The notes beneath the pieces were generated by a model. It worked only from the letters and a program-made list of their open reading frames with translations. It did no database searches and was not told where the DNA came from. The position numbers and the translations under genes are program-made. Positions 48,402 through 58,991 of a DNA stretch of 64,000 nt are shown here, one piece after another (position 1 is the stretch's first letter; every line of letters starts with the position of its first letter). The DNA is taken from assembly GCF_022512515.1 (NCBI RefSeq), contig NZ_JAKWBK010000001.1, forward strand, positions 4,216,001-4,280,000, read 5' to 3'. The DNA comes from Paraniabella hibiscisoli. GTDB taxonomy: Bacteria; Bacteroidota; Bacteroidia; Chitinophagales; Chitinophagaceae.

Positions 48402-49430
48402 TTGGCTTGCACTTTTGTTTTCAATAAACGATTCAAAGTGCCTTATAAAAGTGTATCCACTCAACAGCCCAAAATTGCGGTTTTCGATCTACTGAAAAAC
48501 GTTTTAGGTGAAAGTAACAACGATGGCAGTCCGGCATTTCACGCTGCGCTGCGCACAAGAAGTCGCCGACCCGCTTTTTCTGCCAACGCGATCCAGATTG
48601 GAAATACTACTTGTGATACGCGATCGGTTTCAGTGCCTGCCAGAATAGCGGTATTGATTGAAAGCTTATCAGATCCTCATATCAACAAGATCATTTCCGG
48701 AGTAGAAGCCATAGCAGCTGAAGTTGGTTATGAGATTGCTATTTTAAATGTATTGGGCAAAGAGTCTCTCCGGACTGGCCTGGATAATTTTGACGGATTT
48801 ATTGCCTGTTACTCAGACCAGGCAAAAGTTGACCTGAACTATTTAGACGAACTGGGCAAACCCGCTGTTATAGTGGGTAATGTGGAAAATCCGGGTCGAT
48901 ATCAATGTGTTAGCATTGACTACAGAAAAGGAGGACAGCTGGCTGTAAATTATTTAATCGATCAGGGTTGTCAGAAAATCATGATGGTTACATCTGCATT
49001 AACCAATACAGCGTCCGATCTGGAAAAATACCTGGGGTATCGAGATGCCATGAAAAAATCAGGGCAGGCCTTGCCGGAGCCATGGGTCGTTAGGGAGAGC
49101 ACAATAGAAGCGGGAATAGAGATTGCAGCACAAATGTTCAAAACTGAAGCATTACCTGATGGGATATTTGTTACGAATGATTGGGTAGCCGCAGGATTTA
49201 TTAAGTTCCTCAAGAAAGCAGGTGTCAACCTCCCTGTTAAAACGACCATTATAGGTTTTGGCAATGAATCATTCTGTCAGATAGTCGAACCCGATTTGCG
49301 CTCGATAGACTTCCGTAAAGAATTGGCCGGTTCTACAGCACTCAACCTTTTGGTGGAGCAAATCAGTAATCGAAATTTTTCAGTTGAAAGCAAGACGACG
49401 ATAATCGAACCTGCATTGCCTGCCGATTAG
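48402..49430 (+). CDS. LacI-like periplasmic-binding-fold regulator without a recognisable helix-turn-helix
   Basis: Open frame of about 342 aa. From about residue 78 it is a LacI/PurR-type sugar-binding core (RIAVLIESLSDPHINKIISG, FDGFIACYSDQ, AVIVGNVENPGRYQCVSIDY, GGQLAVNYLIDQGCQKIMMV, PDGIFVTNDWVAAGFIKFLK, TTIIGFGNESFCQIVEPDL). The first 75 residues (FDLLKNVLGESNNDGSPAFH, then an Arg-rich ALRTRSRRPAFSAN) do not show the canonical LacI DNA-binding motif (TVSRAL with the hinge). No ATG opens the frame; the start is an alternative codon or lies further in. Follows the HTCS by 78 bases, converging with a true LacI gene. Either a degenerate LacI or a ligand-sensing protein. Confidence 0.65.
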   Translation: MACTFVFNKRFKVPYKSVSTQQPKIAVFDLLKNVLGESNNDGSPAFHAALRTRSRRPAFSANAIQIGNTTCDTRSVSVPARIAVLIESLSDPHINKIISGVEAIAAEVGYEIAILNVLGKESLRTGLDNFDGFIACYSDQAKVDLNYLDELGKPAVIVGNVENPGRYQCVSIDYRKGGQLAVNYLIDQGCQKIMMVTSALTNTASDLEKYLGYRDAMKKSGQALPEPWVVRESTIEAGIEIAAQMFKTEALPDGIFVTNDWVAAGFIKFLKKAGVNLPVKTTIIGFGNESFCQIVEPDLRSIDFRKELAGSTALNLLVEQISNRNFSVESKTTIIEPALPAD

Positions 49431-49518
49431 GATCTGATAAAAAATCAACATAATGACCGTTTTGTAAGTTGAAATACTGAGATTTTTCCGTTTAATGAGC
49501 CCTACAGGAGAAGAAAGA

Positions 49519-50536
49519 TCATCGTGAAGAGGATTCTCTCACAATCAAACGGGCTGGTAAAACAGTTTTAGAGATCTTCGGCATTTGGGGGTTTTCAATC
49601 TGAAGCAGGATATTTTGTGCAGCTACCCGGCCTATCTCATACGCTGAGTAAGTAACACTTGAAATATTAGGGTCTAAAAGTGATGCGATTGGCTCATCGT
49701 TGAAACCAACTATTGCTATATCCTTCGGAATATTGAGCCCTGCTTTTTCAGACTGGCTATACAACCAGCTGCGGAACTGTCATTTTCGAAGAATAGTCCG
49801 TCCGGCCGCTTATTCATTTTTAAAATATGAGCGGCAACATTCTTACCCGATTCTATACTGCTTAAATCTTCAAATATCAGCAGTTCTTCTTTTAATTTCT
49901 TATCACTCTCCAAAAGTGCTTTTTTGTAGCCGGCATATTTTTCTGCATAAATACTGTGATTCACATGGGTGGTTACATGGGCTATCTTTTTGCAGCCTGC
50001 TTCTATCAAATGTTTGGTAGCAAGATAAGCTGCCTGCGCATGATCTATCACAATAACCGAATTATCCGTTAGATCCGGCACATGATCGAAGAATATTAAG
50101 GGTATTTTTTTCTGGTTGACTGATCAATGTGCTCAAGACTTGTCGCATAGTCTGCTAACGATATCAAAAGCCCGTCAACCCTGTTGTCCATTAACATTTT
50201 TAAGGCTGAAATCTCTTTATCAGTTTGCCCATAGCTTTGGCCAATAATGATATTGTACCCCTTGGTACTTAGTGTGTTTTCAATTCCCGATATAGCAGAC
50301 GATACAAAATGATTGGTTAGTCTGGGCACGATAACACCAATCAAAAAACTCCTCTTATTCCTCAGGCTACGGGCAAAGGGGTTACTTTGATACCCCATTT
50401 TTTGCGCCATCTGGTGAACTTTGTTGCGTGTTTTAAGCTTAACCTTAGGATCATTTTTTAAAGCACGGCTGATTGTTGAAGAAGCCAGATCTAATTCCCT
50501 GGCTATATCATATATGGTTATTTCTTTTTCTTCCAT
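49519..50536 (-). CDS. LacI-family transcriptional repressor (two frameshifts)
   Basis: About 340 aa on the minus strand, start at 50536. Classic N-terminal helix-turn-helix ITIYDIARELDLASSTISRAL, then KTRNKVHQMAQKMGYQSNPF and hinge, then a sugar-binding core (LIGVIVPRLTNHFVSSAISG, IIIGQSYGQTDKEI, NRVDGLLISLA, GCKKIAHVTTHVNH, RPDGLFFENDSSAAG, DIAIVGFNDEPIASLLDP). Breaks near 50095 and 49755 each need one base. It is the only gene here with a clear LacI DNA-binding domain and therefore the best candidate to bind the three AATCGATT palindromes at 19359, 33607 and 41797 (inference). Confidence 0.88.
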
Positions 50537-51020
50537 AAAACTTAAGCATAAATGTACTCATTTTTAAAGGGTAATATTATTTTTTTACAAAGAAGGTTTT
50601 AACAAGAGTTCGTAATTCGATGTTGATGGCAGTTTTATCAGGTTATGGGTTTGGAGTCGGCAGAGGGTGTCTAAAGTGCATAGGTTACAGCGAATACTTA
50701 TCCATTGGTGAAATCTGTACTATTGTGGGATACAAATTTAGGGTAATGTCTTTGGTCTTTGAGTTTCCATTAAACGTGGAAGACGCCTAGAATCAAGTTT
50801 ACCTTTCTGTTGTGCAGCATTTAAAAAGTAGGCGCTTTTAGTGATCCTGGAATGGCACCATTGCTTTGACTTGCCTAGTTAGGATGCTGTACTTCATGTT
50901 ATCAAACTGATTCTTCAAATAAAGCGCAGATGAGCAAGTGCGTATGGTAGCTTGTAAAATTAAACATGAGAGGCCTTCGGCGATATGCGAACCAAGCTTG
51001 ACAGCATTGCAACAGCTATC
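50537..51020. other. Gene-free region between LacI repressor and FAS1 gene
   Basis: About 480 bases with no supported gene on either strand. The start of the region should hold the promoter of the minus-strand LacI gene. No repeat or mobile element remnant was recognised. Confidence 0.4.
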
Positions 51021-51058
51021 AAATAAAAAGTTCCGCCAAAAACCTTTGACGGAACTTT
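51021..51058 (-). terminator. Rho-independent terminator of the FAS1 gene (minus strand)
   Basis: Eleven-base arms 51048-51058 and 51027-51037 (AAAGTTCCGTC / GGCGGAACTTT read on the minus strand, one mismatch), a 10-base loop and a following TTATTT. It sits 22 bases beyond the FAS1 stop. Confidence 0.75.
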
Positions 51059-51079
51059 AATCCTCAATCCTACACTCAT

Positions 51080-52017
51080 CTAGGGCATTAATACGCGGTC
51101 AATCACATGCACCACACCATTTGTTGTAACCATATCAGTGGCTGTTATAGCGGAGGCAGCCGAGTTACCGTTGCCTTTTACTTTAGCGCCGCCGGCCAGA
51201 GTGATAGTCAGTTTGCCACCATTCAGGGTTGTGGGCATAGCGCCTTCCGTGAGATCTGATGAGAAAACCCTCGCTGCTATGACGTGATAAGTCAGAATAC
51301 TTGCTAATGTATTCGCATTAGCCGCTTGTATATCAGCAATGGTTGCAAAACCCGCTGCCTGAAATGCAGCATTTGTAGGCGCAAATACGGTAAGTGGTCC
51401 AGCCGCAGACAGTGCCGCCGCTACATTGGTAGTACCTGTACTTGCCCTTACCACTGCTGCTACCAGGAAGGACAGATTGGCGTTCGCCTGCGCTGCCTGC
51501 ACAATATTAGCAGAAGGGGGCATCAAAACCTTATTAATTATGTGTACTATACCGTTATTGGCATTGACATCTGCAGTAGTGACCTTCGAGCCGTTGACAA
51601 ATACGCCACCGGAATTTTTGGTTACATAGGTTTTTACACCAGCAACAGTATTTAACTCTGTTGTGGCAGAGGGAATAGTACCGGATGCATACTTTTCGGG
51701 AAGGGCATGGTATAAAATAATTTTTTCAGATCCTCTGCTGCAATAGCATTAATCGCAGCCTCAGTGCCCAGGCCTGCTGCCTGGAAAGCGGCATTATCCG
51801 GCGCGAAGACGGTAAAAGTACCTTTAGCTGATAAGGTTTCTGCTAGTCCGGCTCTTATTACTGCGACCTTTAATAAAGAAAGATTGGGATTCTCACTAAC
51901 AAGAGCTGTAATACTTTTTGAATTGTCTGGCATCATACCGTCGTCATCCTTCCCGCAAGAAGTGAGGGCGAGAGCAGGAATGGCTGTCAGTAAGGCAATC
52001 TTTAAAATTGTGTTCAT
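51080..52017 (-). CDS. FAS1 (fasciclin) double-domain lipoprotein (frameshifted)
   Basis: About 313 aa on the minus strand, start at 52017. Lipobox signal TAIPALALTSCGKDDD. Two FAS1 repeats: the first with LSLLKVAVIRAGLAETL and GTFTVFAPDNAAFQAAGLG, the second with LSFLVAAVVRAS, GPLTVFAPTNAAFQAAGF, LTYHVIAARVFSSDL and a closing TTNGVVHVIDRVLMP. The break near 51715 needs one base; the repaired joint continues to NGIVHIINKVLMPP between the repeats. FAS1 lipoproteins mediate surface adhesion. It is not an obvious PUL component and separates the two PULs. Confidence 0.87.
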
Positions 52018-52480
52018 GTTGCTTAAAATTAGGGTTTGAAAATAGTTTTAAAAAGTACTTAATGTTGAAATATTAGTTTATTTAAGTACTATTTTATTCC
52101 AAATTATATGCCATAAATATAAATTTAGAAGTTTTTTATACTATTTATTTGATTTTGATTTTGAAAATCGATGAAACATAGTATAATCTTATGCGTGAAG
52201 CTATTTTATAGTATAATTATGTACTAATTGTACAACTCAGTTTAAACGCTGTGATGTACATGGTTGCAGACAGTGGTGAAACGAAGGGCAGGCTACTGGT
52301 CATGCCATTGCTGAGCCAGAATGGGAGAATAAAGAAAAGGGCGGAGTGCTGGGAGCTATACATGGTTCTGAATTTTCCAAGCAGGAGGAATTCTTTTACC
52401 TGATCAATCTTCGCTCTTATCATATAACGAGCAAAATGAAAGTAGTCATCAGGAATATACAAGGTAAACCACCCTGGTAT

Positions 52481-52501
52481 GCAGGTTATCAACCTGCTTT
52501 T
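52481..52501 (+). terminator. Orphan hairpin with T-tract
   Basis: Perfect GCAGGTT-ATC-AACCTGC stem-loop followed by TTTT. No intact gene lies immediately upstream, so it may be the leftover terminator of a lost gene. Confidence 0.35.
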
Positions 52502-52765
52502 GTAGCATGAGCGGAGAATAAAAGAGGCAAAAAAATTTTTTGGATTAATAAGATTCTATACATTTGTCTACTAATAATGTAGACTAATAGCGCGAACCTT
52601 TGTCTGCTTTTTAACGCTCTAAATTATCATAATGTACTATTCACTGTACTTAAGTTCTTCATCTGAAAAAAATCAGGTTGTTGCCGGATTTTAGAACATC
52701 TACTCATTTTAACTTTTAAAGACGGCATGACCAGCTGTTGTAGCCCGATCGAGGCTAAGTAACAT

Positions 52766-52783
52766 ACACACACACACACACAC
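52766..52783. repeat. (AC)9 dinucleotide repeat
   Basis: Eighteen bases of uninterrupted AC in the intergenic region, about 460 bases upstream of the second PUL's SusC. Could be slippage-prone; no gene overlaps it. Confidence 0.9.
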
Positions 52784-53244
52784 TTATCTCTTAAACTGTT
52801 TGATATTACTAGTATTGACGCTCGCTGCTGATCGTTGAGTACCGGTACGTTTCAAAAGCCAGTTCCCGTTAATAAACGATTTGCTGTGCTCGAAGTAGTT
52901 GTGCGGCAATGCATAAAGGGCTTATGTTTCTGTGCATAAAAGTCTTAGGGCGGGATATAACCCGGGTGTATTGAAAGCCTGTTGAAGCTTCTTTGCAGTA
53001 TAGTATTGTTACGGCTCAGGCGAAGAAATATTCAATCGTCCATCAAATGAATACAGGCGACAGAACCGGTTGCCGAGAGCCGGTAATCCTTTTTATAAAT
53101 CTTTACTATGTGATACAAAATGTCGAAATATTGAACAAGTGAGCGAAGGCTTATTTAAATAATATTGTGCTTTGGCTAAACCAAAATAGCTTTTTTGACG
53201 GCCAATAGCTTGTTATATCTTCTATCTTATAATTTCCATCTTTT

Positions 53245-56200
53245 ATGAAATTGTATACAGTATTTTCTGGATTCATGCTCTTCCTTTTTTAGTATGGACA
53301 AAAAACGGGTACGCTGCTGCAGTAACTATATCCGCAGTGCAGACACCCGACAGCCTGGTGGTTGGAGTAATTACCGATGCACAAGGAGAACCCGTTCCGG
53401 CGGTAACGGTTGCTGTTAAAGAAAAATTTGCTTCTGCAATAAGCCGCAATGACGGAGGCTATACCGTTAAAGCCGGGGCCAAGGATGTGCTGGTTTTTAG
53501 CAGTGTTGGCTACGTTACACAGGAAGTGCCGGTAAATAGCAGAACGCAGATCAGCATTGTTTTAGAGGGTGCATCTCAGTCGATGAATGAAGTGATAATA
53601 GTAGCTTACGGAGAGCAAAAGCGCCGGGATGTGACCAGCTCTATATCTACCGTTACATCTAAAGAACTAACGGTGAGCTCTGTTCCTACTGTATCGCAGG
53701 CTTTGATTGGAAAGATAGCCGGGGTAAACACAAGGGTGCCGGATGGCAGACCCGGAGCCAATGCAAGATTGCAGATAAGGAACCTGGGAACGCCGTTGTT
53801 TGTAATAGATGGCGTGCCTTCAGGTGAAGATCAATTCAATAACCTGAATCCGGAGGACATAGAAACCCTGTCTGTTTTAAAAGATGGGTCAGCGGCTATT
53901 TATGGCTTACAGGCGTCCAACGGTGTAGTACTGGTGACTACAAAAAATGGTGGTATTAATAAAGAAAATAAGGTGAACTTTAATATGTACCAGGGCTTTC
54001 AAAGCCTGACACGTTTCCCCAAACCAGCCAGTTCCGCAGATTATGTGAGGGCCCAGGCTGAGGCCGATATCAATCAGAACGGCAGCAGCGTATGGACAAG
54101 GGAAGAAGTTAACAAGTGGCAGGAGGGAGGTGCAGGTTACGAAGGCTTTGATTGGTCAAGCTACGTAAAGGATTACGCCCCTCAAACTTATCTGAATGTA
54201 AACACCACCGGCGGATCACAAAAAACAAGCTATTACCTGTCGCTGGGCAGATTGAACCAGGATGCGGTTTTTGATGGTTATAATTTTAAACGAACCAATC
54301 TTCAGGCCAATATCGATACCCGTATTGGACAGCGCATTCGCTTAGGCGTTAAAATAAACGGGAAGATTGAAAATGAGACCAGGCTGGGGCTGCCGGGCGA
54401 AGATGATTATTTTCAAGCCTTGCTGGGGCAGTTTAGAAATCTGCCTATTGAGTATCCTTACGCCAATAACAATCCTCAATACCCGGCCACAACCACCAAT
54501 TTTGCAACTAATTATGCAGTGTTTCCTTTATCCGGTTATTTTGACCAGGTAAATCGAACCCTGCAAACCACTTTCGACCTGGAATATAAAACACCTGTTA
54601 AAGGTTTAACGGCTGTAGGTATGTATTCATATTTCTACAATACCTTGCTGAGAGATATTTCTGAAAAAACTTACAATACTTATGAGTATAACAGTGCTGA
54701 TAATACGTATCAGGTAACAGGCGGCCAGAGAAATCCTTTCCGTACCAAGGATAATGGGCATATTACAGATAACGTTATGCGGCTGCAATTAAACTACAAT
54801 GGTAAGATCGGGCTGCATTCTATCCGGGCTACAGGTGGTGTGGAGACCAAAGAGCGTATGGATAAATTATTTTGGGTACGCTCTCAACCGCTCAGCAATT
54901 TTATCGATATCATTAATCAGCCAGACGAATTCAGAGATATTACCGATAGGGCAGATGAATCTGCAAGAGCGGGTTTCTTTTTCCGGGGAAATTACAATTT
55001 CAACGAAAAATATCTGGTGGAGTTAGGCGCCCGTTATGATGGATCCTGGCGTTTTCCGGAAGAACATAGATGGGGTTTATTTCCTTTTGTTACCGCCGGA
55101 TGGCGTATTACTGAGGAAGCATTCATGAAGCGGTCAAAAATTACTGAAGTTCTTACAGAGCTTAAACTACGTGCGTCTTATGGTGAAACCGGACTGGAGC
55201 CGGATATAGGAGCTTTTGCTTACCTGAGTGGCTACAATTTTGGTGCGGGAAATGCTTTCCTCGACGACCAGTTGCTGACGGGTATCGCCGCGAGAGGATT
55301 ACCGATTACTACTTTAACCTGGATCAAAAGTTCAATCAGTAATATCGGTCTCGATTTCACTTTGTGGAAAGGAAAATTTGGCGGTTCGTTAGAGGTGTTC
55401 AGACGCGAACTAACGGGTATACCAGCTTCGAGATATGATGTATTAGTACCTGTTGAAGTAGGTTTTGGCCTGCCGCAGGAAAATCTCAACGCAAACTTTA
55501 CGCAAGGCATGGAGATATCACTAAACTATAACGGCAAGAGTGGACCCTTTAATTTTACTGTAGGCGCTAATGCTACTTTGGCCCGTTTAAAAAACTGGTA
55601 TTCATATAAGCCCAGGTTTGCAAATTCAGTAGATCATTACCGCAATTCGATTGAAAACCGGTGGGCTAATATTCAATGGGGTTACGAATATATAGGTCAG
55701 TTTCAATCGGTGGAACAAATAGCCAATTACCCGGTTGATATAGATGGTCAGAACAATACGACCCTTTTACCGGGAGATTTTATATATAAAGATCAGAATG
55801 GCGATGGAGTGATTGACGGTTTGGATGAGAGGCCTACCGGTTATGGCGAAGGGAACTTACCTTATCTCAATTTCGGTCTCAACCTGGGCGGGCGTTTTAA
55901 AGGATTCGATCTTGCCATAAATTTTGCAGGAGCTACTATGCAAAGCCGTGGCAGGGCTGCTGAAATTAAAAACCCCTTTCAGAACGATGCAAACTCCCCG
56001 ACTATCTTCTGAACGACCGCTGGCATCACGAAGACATCTTTGACCCTTCCAGCCCCTGGGTGCCTGGTACCTATCCGGCACTCAAAAAAACCAACAATGA
56101 GAGCAATCAAAGGGCCTCAGATTACTGGTTCAGAAATACTTCATACGTACGTTTACGCGACTTGGTTTTAGGTTATAGCCTACCCGATAAATGGCTTCGG

Positions 56201-56362
56201 CGCTCGAAGATGGGAAATGCGAGAATATATATAAATGCCTTGAACCTGTTTACTATCGACAATACAACAGATATTGGTATAGACCCCGAAACGCAGTTAA
56301 ATACGGGGTTACAATACCCATCTGTAAGAGTAATCAATTTTGGTGTCAATCTAACCTTTTAA
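53245..56362 (+). CDS. SusC-like TonB-dependent transporter of the second PUL (two frameshifts)
   Basis: About 1,040 aa. The ATG at 53245 with one T restored in a T-run near 53290 gives MKLYTVFSGFMLFLFLVW, a signal peptide; without repair the frame begins at 53337. CarboxypepD-like domain (VGVITDAQGEPVPAVTVAVK), TonB-box-like NEVIIVAYGEQKRRDVTSSI, plug (SQALIGKIAGVNTR, LSVLKDGSAAIYGLQASNGV) and barrel, with QNGDGVIDGLDERPTGYGEG and a C-terminal VRVINFGVNLTF. The break near 55999 needs one C. Pairs with the SusD at 56373 and heads a sulfatase-containing locus. Confidence 0.93.
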
Positions 56363-56372
56363 TAGAATGGTA

Positions 56373-58237
56373 ATGAAAAGTATAAATAAAATAAGTCTCG
56401 TCCTGTTGGTAACGATCCTTTTGGTATCAGCTTTGGGATGCAAAAAGTTTTTACAAAGAGAACCTACAGAAATACTTTTAGATGACCAGGTGTGGAGCGA
56501 TCCTAAGCTGGCGCTGGCTGTATTAGCGAACCTATATAACCGGATTCAGCCTACGGGCGGTTTTGAAGGAGGCTTACTTGCACCTACTGATACTGATGAA
56601 GCTATGTGGTCGGGCGGATTGGGTGGTAACAATGCCCGTAATACCCGTGTTAATTTTCCGTATACAGACAAACAGTTCTGGCCTTATGAATTGATGAGAG
56701 ACCTGGATCTATTCCTGGAAAAACTGGAAGTGGCCGATGTAATGGAAGCGCAGGATAAAATGCAGTTGTTGGCTGAAGCCCGTTTTATCAGAGCTTACGT
56801 ATACTTCCTTGCTGTGCGTAGCATGGGCGGCGTACCACTGATCTTAAAAACCTATCAATACACCGGGCCCGAAAGCGTAGAAGACATGAAAGAACCCAGA
56901 GCGACGGAAAGCGGGATTTACGATTTTATTGCAAGTGAGCTGGATGCTATTAAAGATCAAATGCCGCTTACCGAAACCAGTAAAACCAGGGCCAACAAAT
57001 GGACTGCTCTTGCATTAAAAGCCCAGGCAATGATATACGCCGCCTCTATTGCCAAATATAACAACCAGCTTACAGAGCCAATTCAAACCGTAGGTGGTGA
57101 AGTAGGTATACCGGCAGATAAGGCTAACGGATATTATACACAGGCTTTGGCTGCAGCCAAAGAAATTATTATCAATGGTCCTTATTCTCTTTATAATGTG
57201 AATACAGATAAGGGGCAAAATTTTTATGATCTTTTTACTAAAAAATCAGGCAATCCTGAAGTGATCTGGGCTTTTGATTTTACACTCGAAGGCAAATATC
57301 ACAGCTTTACGGTGGAGAATATCCCGCGTTCACTCAGAGAAAATGCCACCGGCAGCACCGGTTTGGTTCCTACATTAAACCTGGTAGAAGCGTTTGAACG
57401 GCTTGACGGTTCTTCAGGTACCCTGCTAACCAATACACCCAATGGGTCAGACTACATTTATTACGATAAGCCCGAGGATATATTTGAGGGTAAAGATCCC
57501 CGGATGTTTGGTACGATTATTACGCCCAATTCTACTTTCAGAGGAGAACGTATAGAAATTCAGGCAGGTGTAATGGAGTGGAATGCGGCCACTAACCGGT
57601 ATGTAGAAAGAACTTCTTCGGCCCTTAACAGCATATTTACCGACGGCGGATTATTAGTGGCAGCCAATGGCCCTCAGCCTAATGCAGCAAACGTTACCAA
57701 TACGGGATTTTTCCTGCGTAAATATGTAGACTCCAGGGTGGGCTCGGGCCAGGCAGGCCAGGGAAGTGATATTTGGTGGATTAGATATCGCCTTGGAGGT
57801 ATATTGTTGATAGCTGCCGAAGCTGCCTTTGAGCTTAATCAGCAGGAGGAAGCGCTCAGTTATATCAACCGGCTGCGCGAACGGGCAGGTTTTGGCCCCA
57901 ACAGCCTTAGTTCGCTGGATAGGACCAGGATTATAAGGAGTACCAGGTTGAACTGGCCTTTGAAGAGCAGCGTTACTGGGATTTAAAAAGATGGAGGCTG
58001 GCGCATGTTTTATTCAACGGCAGCCGGCAAACAGAAACTACATTGGCTTACGCACTCTGGCCTTACCGCGTTGTAAGGCCCGGAGAGACCGGCCAGGCAT
58101 AATAAATATGTTTTTGTAAAAAAGTAGCACCCCGATTTACCCAACCGAGAAATTTTAGAATGGGTAATTATTACTCGCAGATTCCTCCTGGTGCTATTAA
58201 CGCCAATCCACTAATAGTTAAAAACCCATTTCATTAA
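56373..58237 (+). CDS. SusD-like lipoprotein of the second PUL (three frameshifts near C terminus)
   Basis: About 622 aa. Signal SLVLLVTILLVSALGC gives a lipobox; 56373 is preferred to an upstream in-frame ATG at 56367. Family blocks: LLAEARFIRAYVYFLAVRSM, GGVPLILKTYQYTGPESVED, ALKAQAMIYAASIAKYNNQL, LLIAAEAAFELNQQEEALSY, INRLRERAGF. Restoring one base near 57922 gives KEYQVELAFEEQRYWDLKRW, and two more near 58092 and 58112 extend the protein to NYYSQIPPGAINANPLIVKN with a stop at 58237, the standard SusD end. Without these repairs it appears to stop at 57986. Partner of the SusC just upstream. Confidence 0.9.
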
Positions 58238-58242
58238 AGATT

Positions 58243-58938
58243 ATGAAAACCTTACTTTATACCTGTTTAATGACCTTAGTTGTTTTTTGCAGTTGTGAAA
58301 AAGATAACTATGATCCGCCATCATCCCAGCTTACAGGCCGCATCACTTTTAACGGCGAACCGCTTTTTATCCGGCAAGGCATCAGTGTGCTTCAACTGTA
58401 CCAGCCGGGATTTGAACTTAGAAATCCTATTAACGTAAATGTAAAACAGGATGGTACTTTTTCTTCTCTTTTGTTTGATGGAGATTATCAGTTAATAAGA
58501 GTATCAGGCAATGGTCCCTGGGAAAACAATACAGATACTATTCCTGTTAAGATAAACGGATCTACTACGCTCGATGTTTCCGTCACTCCTTATTTTACAT
58601 TAAGCGATGTTAGTTTTTCTGTATTGAACGACTCTTTAAAGGCATCGTTTAAAATCAATAAACAATCGGCAGCCCGCCAGCTGGAGCGCGTATACCTTGT
58701 AGTAGGCAAAACCCAGCTGGTTGACAATCTTATTAATGTCAATCCATCCAGTCAGCAAAATCCCGATCCCGGCGGATCGCTTTCAGGAACGAATCTTGAT
58801 CTGTCAAAAATCATTAATTTAAGCCATACTTTAAAAGCAGTTACATTTATACCACATGCTCATTTGTATGCCCGCATTGCGGTGAAAACCGTTGGATTTA
58901 CCGAGATGAATTTTTCGGATGTATTTCAGATAAGATAA
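58243..58938 (+). CDS. DUF3823 surface lipoprotein
   Basis: Intact 231 aa, five bases after the SusD stop. Lipobox in CLMTLVVFCSCEKDNYDPP. The N-terminal beta domain LTGRITFNGEPLFIRQGISV with QDGTFSSLLFDGDYQLIRV and the C-terminal half (FSVLNDSLKASFKINKQSAA, LYARIAVKTVGFTEMNFSDV) are those of DUF3823 proteins, which accompany SusCD pairs and are thought to be surface glycan-binding proteins. No catalytic residues are apparent. Confidence 0.9.
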   Translation: MKTLLYTCLMTLVVFCSCEKDNYDPPSSQLTGRITFNGEPLFIRQGISVLQLYQPGFELRNPINVNVKQDGTFSSLLFDGDYQLIRVSGNGPWENNTDTIPVKINGSTTLDVSVTPYFTLSDVSFSVLNDSLKASFKINKQSAARQLERVYLVVGKTQLVDNLINVNPSSQQNPDPGGSLSGTNLDLSKIINLSHTLKAVTFIPHAHLYARIAVKTVGFTEMNFSDVFQIR

Positions 58939-58991
58939 AAAGAATATTCGTAAACGGTAATATGTAAAGTAATCCTGGTTTAATCATTTCT

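Larger units (their letters stand above)
52018..53244. other. 1.2-kb gene-free region upstream of the second PUL
   Basis: No gene supported on either strand. It holds an orphan terminator-like hairpin at 52481-52501, an (AC)9 tract at 52766-52783 and a small TTTGG-CTAAA-CCAAA inverted repeat at 53171-53185 about 60 bases before the SusC start, which may be regulatory. The rest looks like non-coding or decayed DNA. Confidence 0.45.

Noticed and set aside
49700..50020. Plus-strand open frame opposite the LacI gene
   Set aside because: Antisense of the LacI sugar-binding domain, whose repaired frame is continuous.
51326..51655. Cys-rich plus-strand open frame
   Set aside because: Antisense of the second FAS1 repeat; the Cys content comes from the reversed Ala-rich codons.
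52155..52172. GAAAATCGATGAAAC as a fourth LacI operator
   Set aside because: Shares the ATCGAT core but the half-sites are not palindromic and lack the TG..CA edges.
52217..52492. 91-codon minus-strand open frame in the intergenic region
   Set aside because: No signal, motif, or ribosome-binding context; composition looks random.
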